Origin: Fimbriiglobus ruber
GTDB taxonomy: Bacteria; Planctomycetota; Planctomycetia; Gemmatales; Gemmataceae
Assembly: GCF_002197845.1 (NCBI RefSeq)
Contig: NZ_NIDE01000008.1
Coordinates: 372,001 to 436,000, forward strand
DNA length: 64,000 nucleotides
Direction of reading: 5' to 3'
This document shows, piece after piece, positions 34,536 through 43,075 of the stretch (positions are counted from its first letter, which is position 1; each line of letters starts with the position of its first letter). The notes under the pieces were generated by a model. That model was not told the DNA's origin. It did not search any database and saw nothing but the letters and a program-made list of their open reading frames with translations. The translations under genes and the position numbers were made by a program.

Positions 34536-35809
34536 TCACGGGCGGGACGATTGGGCGGGCAGAACAATCTCACTCGGCAGGTCGACCTTCACCTCGGCGT
34601 CGAACATGAGCTTGGGATCGCCGTACCCGACCAGGGTGCGAATCAGCGTGCCGGCCGTCCTGGGCGGCACGCCCGTGTACAGCGACTTCCCGGCGCGGGT
34701 GATCGTCACGGGTTTGTCGAGGTCGGCGGTGCGCGCGTCGAATCTAACGAGTAGAGTCGATACTCCCTCCGCTTTGGAAACGTCGACCGATTGGCCGTTC
34801 TTCTCGGCCACGACAAGTGTGTCGAGCTTGGCCGTACCGGGCGGGACGGCCAGCCAGTACGAGCGCTCGTGTGGGGTGCCGGTCTGCTTCCACACCACGC
34901 GGGCGGGGATCGGGTCGCGTGTGAACTTGGCCATCCACGGTAGTGCTGCTTTGTCCTCCAGGTCCATCCAGTGGCCTTTCCCTTCATGCACCTTGACGAA
35001 GTGCGTGTAGCCCTTCGGGTCGTCCTTTTGGAGTTCGTCAAGTTTCTTGCCATACTCGGCCGCGACTTTATTGCGATCGTAGGCGGCGTCGTTGCCCCCG
35101 ACCTGGAGGGCGAACGGGACGTTGCGGAGCGACAGGGGCGACACGCCGTTCGGGTGGCCGGCCATCATGGCCGCCCCGGCCCACCGGTCTGCCATCCGCG
35201 GGGCTATTTGGTAGACCCCGTCACCGCCGGCGGAGTAGCCCAGAACGTAGACGCGATCCGGGTCGACATCCTCCAGCACGATCAGATCTTCAATGAGCCG
35301 GCCGAAGAGTCGGTCGATGTGCGCCGTGTGCCACAGATCCCAGGTGTTCGTCGGAGCGCGGGGGGCGAGGTACAACCCCTCCGGCACTGTGTAGAGTTTC
35401 TTTTGGTTCTCCCACTGTTGGTCATTCACCCGGGCCGGGGCGCCACCGCCGCCGTGAAGCGAGATCCACAAACTGCGGCCGGTTTTGGGCTTCTCACCGA
35501 ACGTCTTGAAGGCGAACGGCATCGACAGTTTGCCGTCCGCCAGCTTCCGATCCTTGAGTTCACCGGCGCGGTCCCGGCGGACGGCCTCGGCGTGGGCCTT
35601 CCAGATTAGCTCGCGGGCCGTCGCGGCGTCGGCCTTGGTCAGTAGCACCCGCGCAAAGTCCTTGTCCTCCAGTTCCGCGAGGGATGCGGGCGAGGCACCA
35701 AGTGCTACCCGTAAGGCTTCGACAGCCGCGGACGAGGCGGCCGCCGTTGGGGTGTCAGCCGCGGCCCGACGGCAGGTAGCAGGAGGATAAGTGTGACCGT
35801 CAGGCGCAT
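34536..35809 (-). CDS. Secreted alpha/beta-hydrolase (esterase/poly-hydroxybutyrate-depolymerase-like), one frameshift near its start
   Basis: The main frame (34536-35648 and upstream to about 35765) encodes an alpha/beta hydrolase with RSLWISLHGGGG as oxyanion region, nucleophile elbow VLGYSAGGDGVY (Gly-Tyr-Ser-Ala-Gly) and GKGHWMDLED with the likely catalytic His. Its natural start lies in another frame: ATG at 35809 gives MRLTVTLILLLPAV, a signal peptide that loses sense at the CCC at 35765-35767. One added base joins it to AADTPTAAASSAAVEALRVA and yields about 424 residues with a normal signal-peptide site. Likely function: periplasmic or extracellular ester hydrolysis. Neighbours are a transglutaminase-like protein 34 bp upstream and a CBM9-like protein 7 bp downstream. 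Confidence 0.8.
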
Positions 35810-35843
35810 GGGAGTCGTCCGGTTGCCGGGGTACAAGATGGAG

Positions 35844-36998
35844 TCACTTCCGCGGGAGCGAGATGTCAACGATTTGTTGTCTACCGGCGGCGTCGGTAGT
35901 GACGGCCTTCTCGACCTGACCGACACGAATCACAACCTCACACCTGGCTGGTAGGTCAAAGCCGAGGATGTCGTTGGTGTCGGCCTTCTCGTCGCGGGCG
36001 GTGCCGGTCAGAGGAACCGCCTTGTCTCCCGCCGGCATGACCGCTACCGGGACGGCCACCCGGATCCCGTCGGCGTCGCGAACGCGGACGAGGAGGCGGA
36101 CCGTATTGGCCGCAGCCGGGGCCGGTTTGGTGTACCGAGCTGTGACGTTCTCGGCCGGAACTGTTTTGTTCTCTGTCGCCCAAATGAGGGGGAAGTGGAT
36201 GGCAGTTCGTTTGAAGCTCGCGGCGTAGATAGCGTGTTCCGGGACGTCGGCTTTGGCCCGGGCAGCGTCGCCCACGAACCACCCCCGATCGAGCCCCTTC
36301 GGGTCCGCCTCACACGCCCCGGTGAAGTGCCAGCCGTTGTCCCAGATTTCCACCCAGGTGTGGTTGCCCCGCTTGTCCGCCCACATCGGCGTGCCCACCA
36401 ACCGCGCGGGCACACCGACGGCCCGGCAGGCGTCGGCCAGCACGATCGACAATCCGCTGCAAGACGCCAGCCCGCTGGCGATGGTCTCCTTCGGTCCCTG
36501 GTTCGCGGCCCGCCGCCTGGTCGAGTACTTGACCTTGAGTTTGGTAAAGAGTTCCGAGTTCAGCTTCATGGCCGCCTCGGTCGGTGTCTTGCAGTCCTTC
36601 ACGAGCGGTAAGCCGAGTTCAAAGAACTCCGCCCGCCATTCGTCCCGCGGTTCGTCGAGGTTGGCGTAAGGGAGGACGTCGTTGAGGAACACGTCTTCGG
36701 GTACGGTCTTCCCCCACTTCACCTCGTTCCGTACTCGGTATGCCAGGGCGGTGTTGGTCAGGAGGTAATCCGCCTTGAGCCGGCGCAGGTCGGCGTCCGG
36801 CATGTTGGCGATGAGGAATGCCATCCCGGTCCGCTGGTCGGCTGGCGCCGTGGCCAGTGCCTTTTCCAACTCCGTGCGGTTGCTCCCCGCCCGATCGAGT
36901 GCCGCGGTCAAGCCTTGGTCCCACTTGGGCGGGTCCGCCGCACGGGCCGAAGTCATGGTAAGGGAGAGCGTAACGATCACGGTGACGCGGTTTATCAC
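35844..36998 (-). CDS. Secreted transglutaminase-like protein
   Basis: A 384-residue protein starting at GTG 36998 (MINRVTVIVTLSLT...), chosen because a signal peptide ending ARAAD follows and CAGGA precedes it; the frame is open to 37106. The transglutaminase-like core is in the middle: ETIASGLASCSGLSIVLADACRAVG (nucleophile Cys), then NHTWVEIWDNGWHFTGACE (His and Asp). The C-terminus (about 300-384) is a beta-rich domain. Such secreted Cys-His-Asp enzymes often act as proteases or amidases on peptides rather than crosslinkers. It is the first gene of a three-gene minus-strand unit with the esterase and CBM9-like genes. Confidence 0.85.
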   Translation of the reverse strand: MINRVTVIVTLSLTMTSARAADPPKWDQGLTAALDRAGSNRTELEKALATAPADQRTGMAFLIANMPDADLRRLKADYLLTNTALAYRVRNEVKWGKTVPEDVFLNDVLPYANLDEPRDEWRAEFFELGLPLVKDCKTPTEAAMKLNSELFTKLKVKYSTRRRAANQGPKETIASGLASCSGLSIVLADACRAVGVPARLVGTPMWADKRGNHTWVEIWDNGWHFTGACEADPKGLDRGWFVGDAARAKADVPEHAIYAASFKRTAIHFPLIWATENKTVPAENVTARYTKPAPAAANTVRLLVRVRDADGIRVAVPVAVMPAGDKAVPLTGTARDEKADTNDILGFDLPARCEVVIRVGQVEKAVTTDAAGRQQIVDISLPRK

Positions 36999-37178
36999 GA
37001 AGCGATCCTGTAAGAACGAATACGGCTTTGATCCTGCTGTGGGGGAGAAACAGCACCCGCTAAAAGTGTAGCGGATTGCCGCCGCCACGTGCTCCAAATT
37101 CGTCAACCGTCAACCGTGTCTTCGCCCCATCGCTGCTCTACGACCCCGTCATCTCGCCGTTCTGCGTGACGGGCGGAA

Positions 37179-37187
37179 CCAGTCGCC
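37179..37187. repeat. Target-site duplication, left copy
   Basis: CCAGTCGCC is repeated exactly at 38705-38713, on the other side of the insertion sequence. Confidence 0.75.
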
Positions 37188-38704
37188 GGGTGTGTTCAAA
37201 GTTTGTCGGTAGGTTTTTACGCGGCCAACGTTTTGGGGGTTGCCGCCGGTCGTGTCCTCGGGTGGGTGGCCCAGAACCCGTCCCAGAACGCGGGGCCACT
37301 TTGGTAGATGGCCCGCAACGCGGCGACGGCCGCGGCCCCGTTCACCGTCCACCGCATCCCGGCGCCCTTCAACCGGGCTCCGACGACTTTACACCCGGCT
37401 TCCGTCGGTCCACTCCCGAGGTCGTACCCGGCCGCACGGTACGCCGAGTAATCGGTCCGGTGAAGGGTTCCGTCGAAGTACCCGAGGAGTAATCGCCGGG
37501 CCTCGTCGGCCGCGTCCCCCGACGGCAACGGCTGGTCCCGAATCCACGCCACGAACCCGGCCCCACCGCGGTCGTACAACGTGCCCTTGGCCCGGTCCAC
37601 CCACGACTCCCGCGTGGCCTCGTCGGCCCACACCGCCCGGGCATACGTGTGGAGGTGTTCGACCGCGTGATACCAGTCCAGGATGCACAACAACCCGTCG
37701 TCGAAATGCCGCCGTAATCCGGCTTCCAACCCGTTCCCGGCGTCCGACACCGCGATCACCCGGTCGACGCGGCCGAACCCGCGGGCAATGGCCCGCTGAC
37801 GCAACCCCGCACACACCTGGTCGAGGTTCCAATCCGTCACGTACTCGGTCCCCGTCTTGTCCGGCGTGTACACCAGCCCGATGTACAGCATCCGGCTGTC
37901 CGCCTGCGTTCCGTCCGGGTGTTGGATCGGGACGCGGAACGCATCCAACCCGAGATACCCGATCGTCGTCGTCTGGTCCGGGGCGGTGAAATCCCAGGCC
38001 GGTTGGGGCGGGGACGGGACCACCACGCTCCCCGCCCGGGTCCGGGCGATCCACTCCTGGCCGGCCCGCTCGGTCGCCCGCCAGACGGTCCCGGCCGACA
38101 CCCGCCGACCGGCGAATCGGCGGAGCAAGTCGTCGGCCCCGTCGGCGAACGAGGCCAGCACTCCGGCCAAGGTGACCAACGGCCGGAACCCCGGGCTGAG
38201 GGCGTCGGCTTGCAGCCCCAGGGTGGCGTCGGCCGGACACGTCCCGGTCTGACACGCCCGGCAGTGGTAGTACGCTCGGGACACGTCGACATCCCCGGTC
38301 AAGGTCACGATCCGGCGGGACCGCCAGGCGTGGAACCGGGCGTCCGCCCGGCACTCCGGGCACACGATGCTCGACCCCTGGTACCCCCTTTTTTCCGGGC
38401 CTCGAGCCCGGTCTGGTGGGCCGTCGTGGCCAGGTCATGGGCGGCGTCCCGGAGCCGATACTCGATGTCCCCGAACAGTTCGGTGTCCGGGCGATCGACC
38501 AACTGCTCGGCCATCCGCCGGAGAGCGTCCTCGGCCGCCGGGCGGAGTTGGGTCAGAAGAGCCTCGATACGGGCGTGGCGGTCGGGAGTCGGAGACATGG
38601 TGCCCATCCTGGTCGGAATGTCCGGCCCGGTCACGAGTTCGGGCCGCTTCCCCGAACGTACCCGACACCCATCCATTTTGCACCCACTAACTTGGAACAC
38701 CCCC
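37188..38704 (-). mobile_element. ISKra4-family insertion sequence (1,517 bp)
   Basis: The ends are imperfect terminal inverted repeats: 37188-37206 against the reverse complement of 38686-38704, matching at 16 of 19 positions. A 9-bp direct repeat (CCAGTCGCC) flanks the element, so it entered by transposition and both ends are intact. One transposase gene fills it. It sits between the transglutaminase-like gene and the large amidohydrolase, which are divergent, and lies 92 bp before the amidohydrolase start, so it may affect that promoter. Confidence 0.85.
37217..38607 (-). CDS. ISKra4-like transposase, two overlapping frames joined at an A6G5 run
   Basis: The N-terminal frame runs from ATG 38607 (MGTMSPTPDRHARIEALL) and the main frame from about 38390 to 37217. 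The main part has a CPEC...CRAC zinc motif, catalytic-core strands IGYLGLDAF and VIAVSDAGNG, LDWYHAVEHL, and GSGPTEAGCKVVGARLKG with the catalytic Glu, typical of ISKra4. The frames meet at the plus-strand run C5T6 (38384-38394), A6G5 in the mRNA. A -1 slip there gives one protein of about 463 residues. This may be programmed frameshifting, as in several IS families, or another missing base. Confidence 0.8.
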
Positions 38705-38713
38705 CCAGTCGCC
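38705..38713. repeat. Target-site duplication, right copy
   Basis: Exact copy of CCAGTCGCC at 37179-37187; the match continues GG on both sides, which leaves the exact boundary uncertain by two bases. Confidence 0.75.
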
Positions 38714-38795
38714 GGAACTGGCGATTTCCGCTCTCTTGTTCGGTCGGTGGTGTGGTACAACGGAGCCACCTCCCCACACCACACCGGACATCATC

Positions 38796-41700
38796 ATGAA
38801 TATCAGGCTCTTTCGTTGCGCGATCTTCTTCGTCGTAACATCAACCGCTTCCACTTACGCCCAAAATGGGGCGGACCTCCGACCCGCCGCATACGCGGTC
38901 CGAGACGCCCGAGTCGTTGTCGAACCTGGGACGGTCTTACCCACAGCCACGGTCGTTGTCCGCGACGGGTTGATCGTCGCGGTCGGCCCGGAGGTCGCCG
39001 TCCCACCTGATGCCGCCGTCACCGAAGGCAAGGGACTGACCGTGTACGCCGGGTTCCTGGATGCCGGCAGCCCCCGCGGATTCGACCCGGCTCTCCGCCG
39101 GTCCCAGACCGGCGCGCCCGCCGTCGAAGACATGGCAGCCGACCCGCTCGCCGCGACCAAGCCCGACAATCGCAAGGGGCTTACTCCCGAGTTCGCCGTC
39201 CAGACCGCCTTGAAATTGGACGAGGATGCCATCTCGCCGTGGCGGCGGGTCGGTTTTACAGCCCATCTGGTGGTCCCCGAAGGGGGCTATTTGTCGGGCA
39301 CCAGCGCCCTGCTCAGCCTCAATGGGGCCGTCCCCCGGGACGCCGTCCTGCGTGGCCCAGTCGCCCTGCACGCTCGGTTCGGTCGGGTAATCGGGGCGGA
39401 ATACCCGGTCTCTTTGATGGGCGTCGTGGCACACAACCGGCAGACGATGCTCGATGCCGGCTGGCTCAAGCGGCGGTGGACGGCGTTTGAAACCCACGGC
39501 CGAATCGGCAAACGGCCGCCGTCCGACCCGTGCCTCGAAGCCCTGTGGCCGGCCCTCGACGGCAAACTCCCGGTCGCGTTCGAGGCCGACACCGCCGACC
39601 AGATCCACAGGGCTCTCGATTTCGCCGCCGAGTTCAAACTCACCCCGGTCATCGTCGGCGGCCGCCACGCTTTCAAGGTCGTCCAGCGCCTCAAGGCCGA
39701 GAAAGTGCCGGTCGTTCTCCGGCTCGATTTCCCGACCGCCGGCGACCGCGAGGCCGGCTTGCCCGTCCGGGCGCGCGAGGACCAGGAGCGGTTGCGGCAG
39801 GAGGAAATCGGCTGTGCCGCGGCGTTGCATAAGGCCGGAGTGAAGTTCGCGTTCATGACCCAGAACCTCGGCGGCGCCAGGGCGACCGACACGTTTCGCG
39901 AGAACGTGCGGAAGGCGATTGCGGCCGGCTTGCCCGCCGACGCCGCGCTGGCGGCCTTGACCAGTGACGCCGCGGACATCCTCGGAGTCGCCCCGCAGGT
40001 CGGACAGGTGACGGTCGGCCGCGCGGCCCACCTCGTCGTCTGCGACGGAAATTTCCACGCCGGGAGTACGAAATACAAGTTCGCGTTTTCGGACGGCGTG
40101 CGGTTCGATCTGGAGGCGAAGACCGCCCCGTCGCCGGGCGATGCCACCGCGGCCGCGGGGTCGGAGACAGTGGGTGGTCCCGGGCGAAGGGGCGGCCGAC
40201 CGCGCGGGCCCGCCGCCGACCTAAACTCGACACCGGCTCCCAGCACGCCTGCCGGTCCGATGGGCATCGCTGGCGGCCCTGGCGCGGCCCGCCGGGCGCC
40301 AGACCGCGCGTCGCCCCCGTTCAACGGGAATGCCTTCCGCGCCCTGATTCCGATGCTCGATGCGGCCGAGACTTCTGTCACCGAGATCGAGGCCGACCGT
40401 GTGCCGAAGCTGAAGACCCGGGGGAATGTGCTCATTCGCGGGGCAACGGTTTTGACGCTCGCGGGGAAGACCCTTCCTCGGGCCGATGTGCTGGTCGCGG
40501 GCGGGAAGATCAAGGCCATCGGCCCCGACCTCCAGGCCGAACCGGGGACGACGACGATCGATGCGACCGGCTTGTTCGTGATGCCGGGGATTATTGACAC
40601 GCACTCTCACATCGCGATCAGCGGCGGCGTGAATGAGTCCTCACTGTCCGTCGTCCCGGAGGTCCGGGTTCGCGACGTGATCGATTCCGAAGACGTGCAG
40701 GTTTATCGGGCCCTCGGTGGCGGTGTGACCACCATCCGACTCCTGCACGGCAGCGCGGACGTGATCGGCGGGCAAGACGCCGTGGTCAAGACAAAGTACG
40801 GCCGGCCGGCCCGGGAGATGCTCGTTGACTCCCCGCGGGGCGTGAAGTTCGCCCTCGGGGAAAACGTCAAGCGGTCCGACGGGCGGTTCCCCAACAGTCG
40901 GCTCGGGGTCGAGGCGGTTCTGGTCCGGGCCTTCACCGAGGCCAGAACCTACCGCAAGACCTGGGACGACTACGAACAAAGTAAGGGGAGCGCCGAACCG
41001 CTCCCGGAGCCCCGCCGAGACCTCCGACTCGAAGCGCTCAACGATGTCCTGGCTGGCGAACTGCGCGTCCATTCGCACTGCTACCGGTCGGACGAAATCC
41101 TGATGCTCCTGCGGGTCGCGGACCGTTTCGGCATCAAGGTCAAGTCGCTCCAACACGTACTCGAAGGCTACAAGGTCGCCCCGGAGATTGCCGCCCACGG
41201 GGCGAGCGTGAGTTTGTTCAGCGATTGGTGGGCCTACAAGATCGAGGCGTTTGACGCGATCCCGTATGGGGCCCGACTGCTCCGGGATGCCGGTGCGAGT
41301 GTCTGTCTGAAGTCCGACGACAGTGAGCTGATGCGGCACTTGAACGCGGAGGCGGCGAAACTCGTTAAGTATTGCGAGTTCGGGCCGGACGAGGCCCTGC
41401 AGACGATCACCCTGAACCCGGCCCGGCAACTCGGGATCGACAGCCGCGTCGGGACGATCGAGGTCGGGAAGGACGCCGATCTCGCGTTGTTCAGCGGGCA
41501 CCCGCTGAATACCTACAGCCGGTGCGAGATGACGCTGATCGAGGGCGAAGTCTTCTTTCAGCGGTCCGACCGAATAACCGCCAACCCGGCCGCGAAGGCC
41601 GGCCCGTCGAACCCGGCGGCCATGTACCCCGCGCTCCCCGAACTCCCGAAAGGGACGTACGTCCTCCGCGGGGCCACGATCCACCAACCCGGTCGCCCGG

Positions 41701-42899
41701 TATTCGTCGGGACGGTGGTGGTCGCGACGTCGACCGGGCGGATCTCGCAGGTCGTCCCGGCCGGGAAAGAAGTGGAGGCGCCTGCCGACGCCAAGACGGT
41801 CGACGTGGCCGGGTTGCACATCTATCCGGGTCTCATCGATTCGGGGACGGTTCTCGGACTGGTCGAGATCGACTCGGCCCGGGAGACCGCCGACTTCCGC
41901 GACGGCGGCGACTTCCAGCCCGACCTCCGCGCGAGTGTCGGCATCAACCCGGACTCGGAATTGATCCCGGTCACCCGGGCGAACGGGGTGACGACCGTGG
42001 TGACGCGGCCGACCGGGTCGCTGGTCCCGGGCCAGGCGGCGCTAATCAACCTGGCCGGGTGGGTGCCGGCGGAAATGGTGGTGGTCGACCCGATCGCGCT
42101 GCACATCGAGTACCCCGGCCAGCCGTCCGGGCGAGGCGGCCTTAACCCGAACTGGCCCGACGCGCCCGGCGAGGACGTGTCGGGGCGGTTCCGGCGCGAC
42201 GAAAAGCTGGCCAAGTTGAAGGATCTGTTCGAAACGGCCCGGCGGTACGATGCCACGAAGAAAGCCGGGTTGACCCCGCCAGTCAGCCCGCGACTGGAGT
42301 CGCTGTTGCCGTACGCGCGGGGCGAGAAGCCGGTGATCATGACGGCCGACCGGCGGGCGGACATTCAGGCCGCGCTAAAACTGGCCGACGAACTCAAGGT
42401 CAAGGTAATCCTCAGCGGCGGGATTGAGGCCTGGAAGTTGGCGCCCGAGTTGAAGCGGCGGGACGTGCCGGTGATCCTGGGGCCGGTGATGGCGGTCCCG
42501 CGGGAATCCGGCGATCGGTACGATGCGGCCTATGCCGCCGCTGCCAAGTTGCACGCGGCGGGGGTGCGGTTCTGCATCCGGTCGGCCGGGTCGAACAATA
42601 CCCGGAACCTCCCTTACGAGGCGGCGATGGCGGTGGCATACGGGCTGCCGCCGGAGGAAGGTTTGAAGGCAGTCACGCTCTACCCGGCGGAGATCCTGGG
42701 TGTGGCCGATCAACTCGGGACGGTCGAAGCCGGGAAGCGGGCGAACCTGGTGATCGCCGACGGGGACGTCCTCCAGGCGACGACCCGAGTCCTCGGGGTG
42801 TTCGTGGACGGCCGGCCGTATGACACGACGAACAAACAGACCCGCCTGTACGACAAGTATCGGAAGCGACTCTCCGAGGCCAAGCCGGCGATGCGATAA
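38796..42899 (+). CDS. Very large secreted amidohydrolase with three imidazolonepropionase-like modules
   Basis: A 1,367-residue protein starting at ATG 38796 with a signal peptide (MNIRLFRCAIFFVVTSTASTYA). The N-terminal and C-terminal thirds look like amidohydrolase folds that lack the metal-binding HxH (YAGFLDAGSPRG and YPGLIDSGTVLG stand in its place). The middle module (about 545-930) is complete: GIIDTHSHIAISGG, VHSHCYRSDEI, LKSDDSELMRHLN and GTIEVGKDADLALF. A Gly/Pro/Arg-rich linker (about 460-510) joins modules one and two. Usual members are 400-450 residues long; the substrate is unknown. A hairpin terminator follows at 42903-42939. Confidence 0.87.
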   Translation: MNIRLFRCAIFFVVTSTASTYAQNGADLRPAAYAVRDARVVVEPGTVLPTATVVVRDGLIVAVGPEVAVPPDAAVTEGKGLTVYAGFLDAGSPRGFDPALRRSQTGAPAVEDMAADPLAATKPDNRKGLTPEFAVQTALKLDEDAISPWRRVGFTAHLVVPEGGYLSGTSALLSLNGAVPRDAVLRGPVALHARFGRVIGAEYPVSLMGVVAHNRQTMLDAGWLKRRWTAFETHGRIGKRPPSDPCLEALWPALDGKLPVAFEADTADQIHRALDFAAEFKLTPVIVGGRHAFKVVQRLKAEKVPVVLRLDFPTAGDREAGLPVRAREDQERLRQEEIGCAAALHKAGVKFAFMTQNLGGARATDTFRENVRKAIAAGLPADAALAALTSDAADILGVAPQVGQVTVGRAAHLVVCDGNFHAGSTKYKFAFSDGVRFDLEAKTAPSPGDATAAAGSETVGGPGRRGGRPRGPAADLNSTPAPSTPAGPMGIAGGPGAARRAPDRASPPFNGNAFRALIPMLDAAETSVTEIEADRVPKLKTRGNVLIRGATVLTLAGKTLPRADVLVAGGKIKAIGPDLQAEPGTTTIDATGLFVMPGIIDTHSHIAISGGVNESSLSVVPEVRVRDVIDSEDVQVYRALGGGVTTIRLLHGSADVIGGQDAVVKTKYGRPAREMLVDSPRGVKFALGENVKRSDGRFPNSRLGVEAVLVRAFTEARTYRKTWDDYEQSKGSAEPLPEPRRDLRLEALNDVLAGELRVHSHCYRSDEILMLLRVADRFGIKVKSLQHVLEGYKVAPEIAAHGASVSLFSDWWAYKIEAFDAIPYGARLLRDAGASVCLKSDDSELMRHLNAEAAKLVKYCEFGPDEALQTITLNPARQLGIDSRVGTIEVGKDADLALFSGHPLNTYSRCEMTLIEGEVFFQRSDRITANPAAKAGPSNPAAMYPALPELPKGTYVLRGATIHQPGRPVFVGTVVVATSTGRISQVVPAGKEVEAPADAKTVDVAGLHIYPGLIDSGTVLGLVEIDSARETADFRDGGDFQPDLRASVGINPDSELIPVTRANGVTTVVTRPTGSLVPGQAALINLAGWVPAEMVVVDPIALHIEYPGQPSGRGGLNPNWPDAPGEDVSGRFRRDEKLAKLKDLFETARRYDATKKAGLTPPVSPRLESLLPYARGEKPVIMTADRRADIQAALKLADELKVKVILSGGIEAWKLAPELKRRDVPVILGPVMAVPRESGDRYDAAYAAAAKLHAAGVRFCIRSAGSNNTRNLPYEAAMAVAYGLPPEEGLKAVTLYPAEILGVADQLGTVEAGKRANLVIADGDVLQATTRVLGVFVDGRPYDTTNKQTRLYDKYRKRLSEAKPAMR

Positions 42900-42902
42900 C
42901 GG

Positions 42903-42939
42903 GCATCCCGGCTGCGTTCGGCTCCGCAAGGCGGGATGC
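42903..42939 (+). terminator. Hairpin after the amidohydrolase gene
   Basis: GCATCCCG (42903-42910) pairs with CGGGATGC (42932-42939) just after the stop; the 21-nt loop and absence of a T run make it a weak candidate. Confidence 0.4.
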
Positions 42940-42947
42940 TCCCAAAG

Positions 42948-43034
42948 GTTGTGGGGGCACGTTTCCAACGTGCCCATCCAACACCCCTACCCATCCAACA
43001 CCCCTCGGGCACGTTGGAAACGTGCCCCCACAAC
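42948..43034. repeat. Palindromic repeat pair (REP/MITE-like)
   Basis: Two 28-bp arms (42948-42975 and 43007-43034) are perfect inverted copies, and each arm is itself a hairpin with a 9-bp GGGCACGTT stem. The 31-bp loop holds a 16-bp tandem duplication beginning CCATCCAACACCCCT. A third related hairpin stands at 8611-8637. It separates the convergent amidohydrolase and kinase genes and could act as a bidirectional terminator. Confidence 0.7.
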
Positions 43035-43075
43035 GGATCAGCAGGGTAAGCCTCCGGCTGGAAATGAACAGGCCG

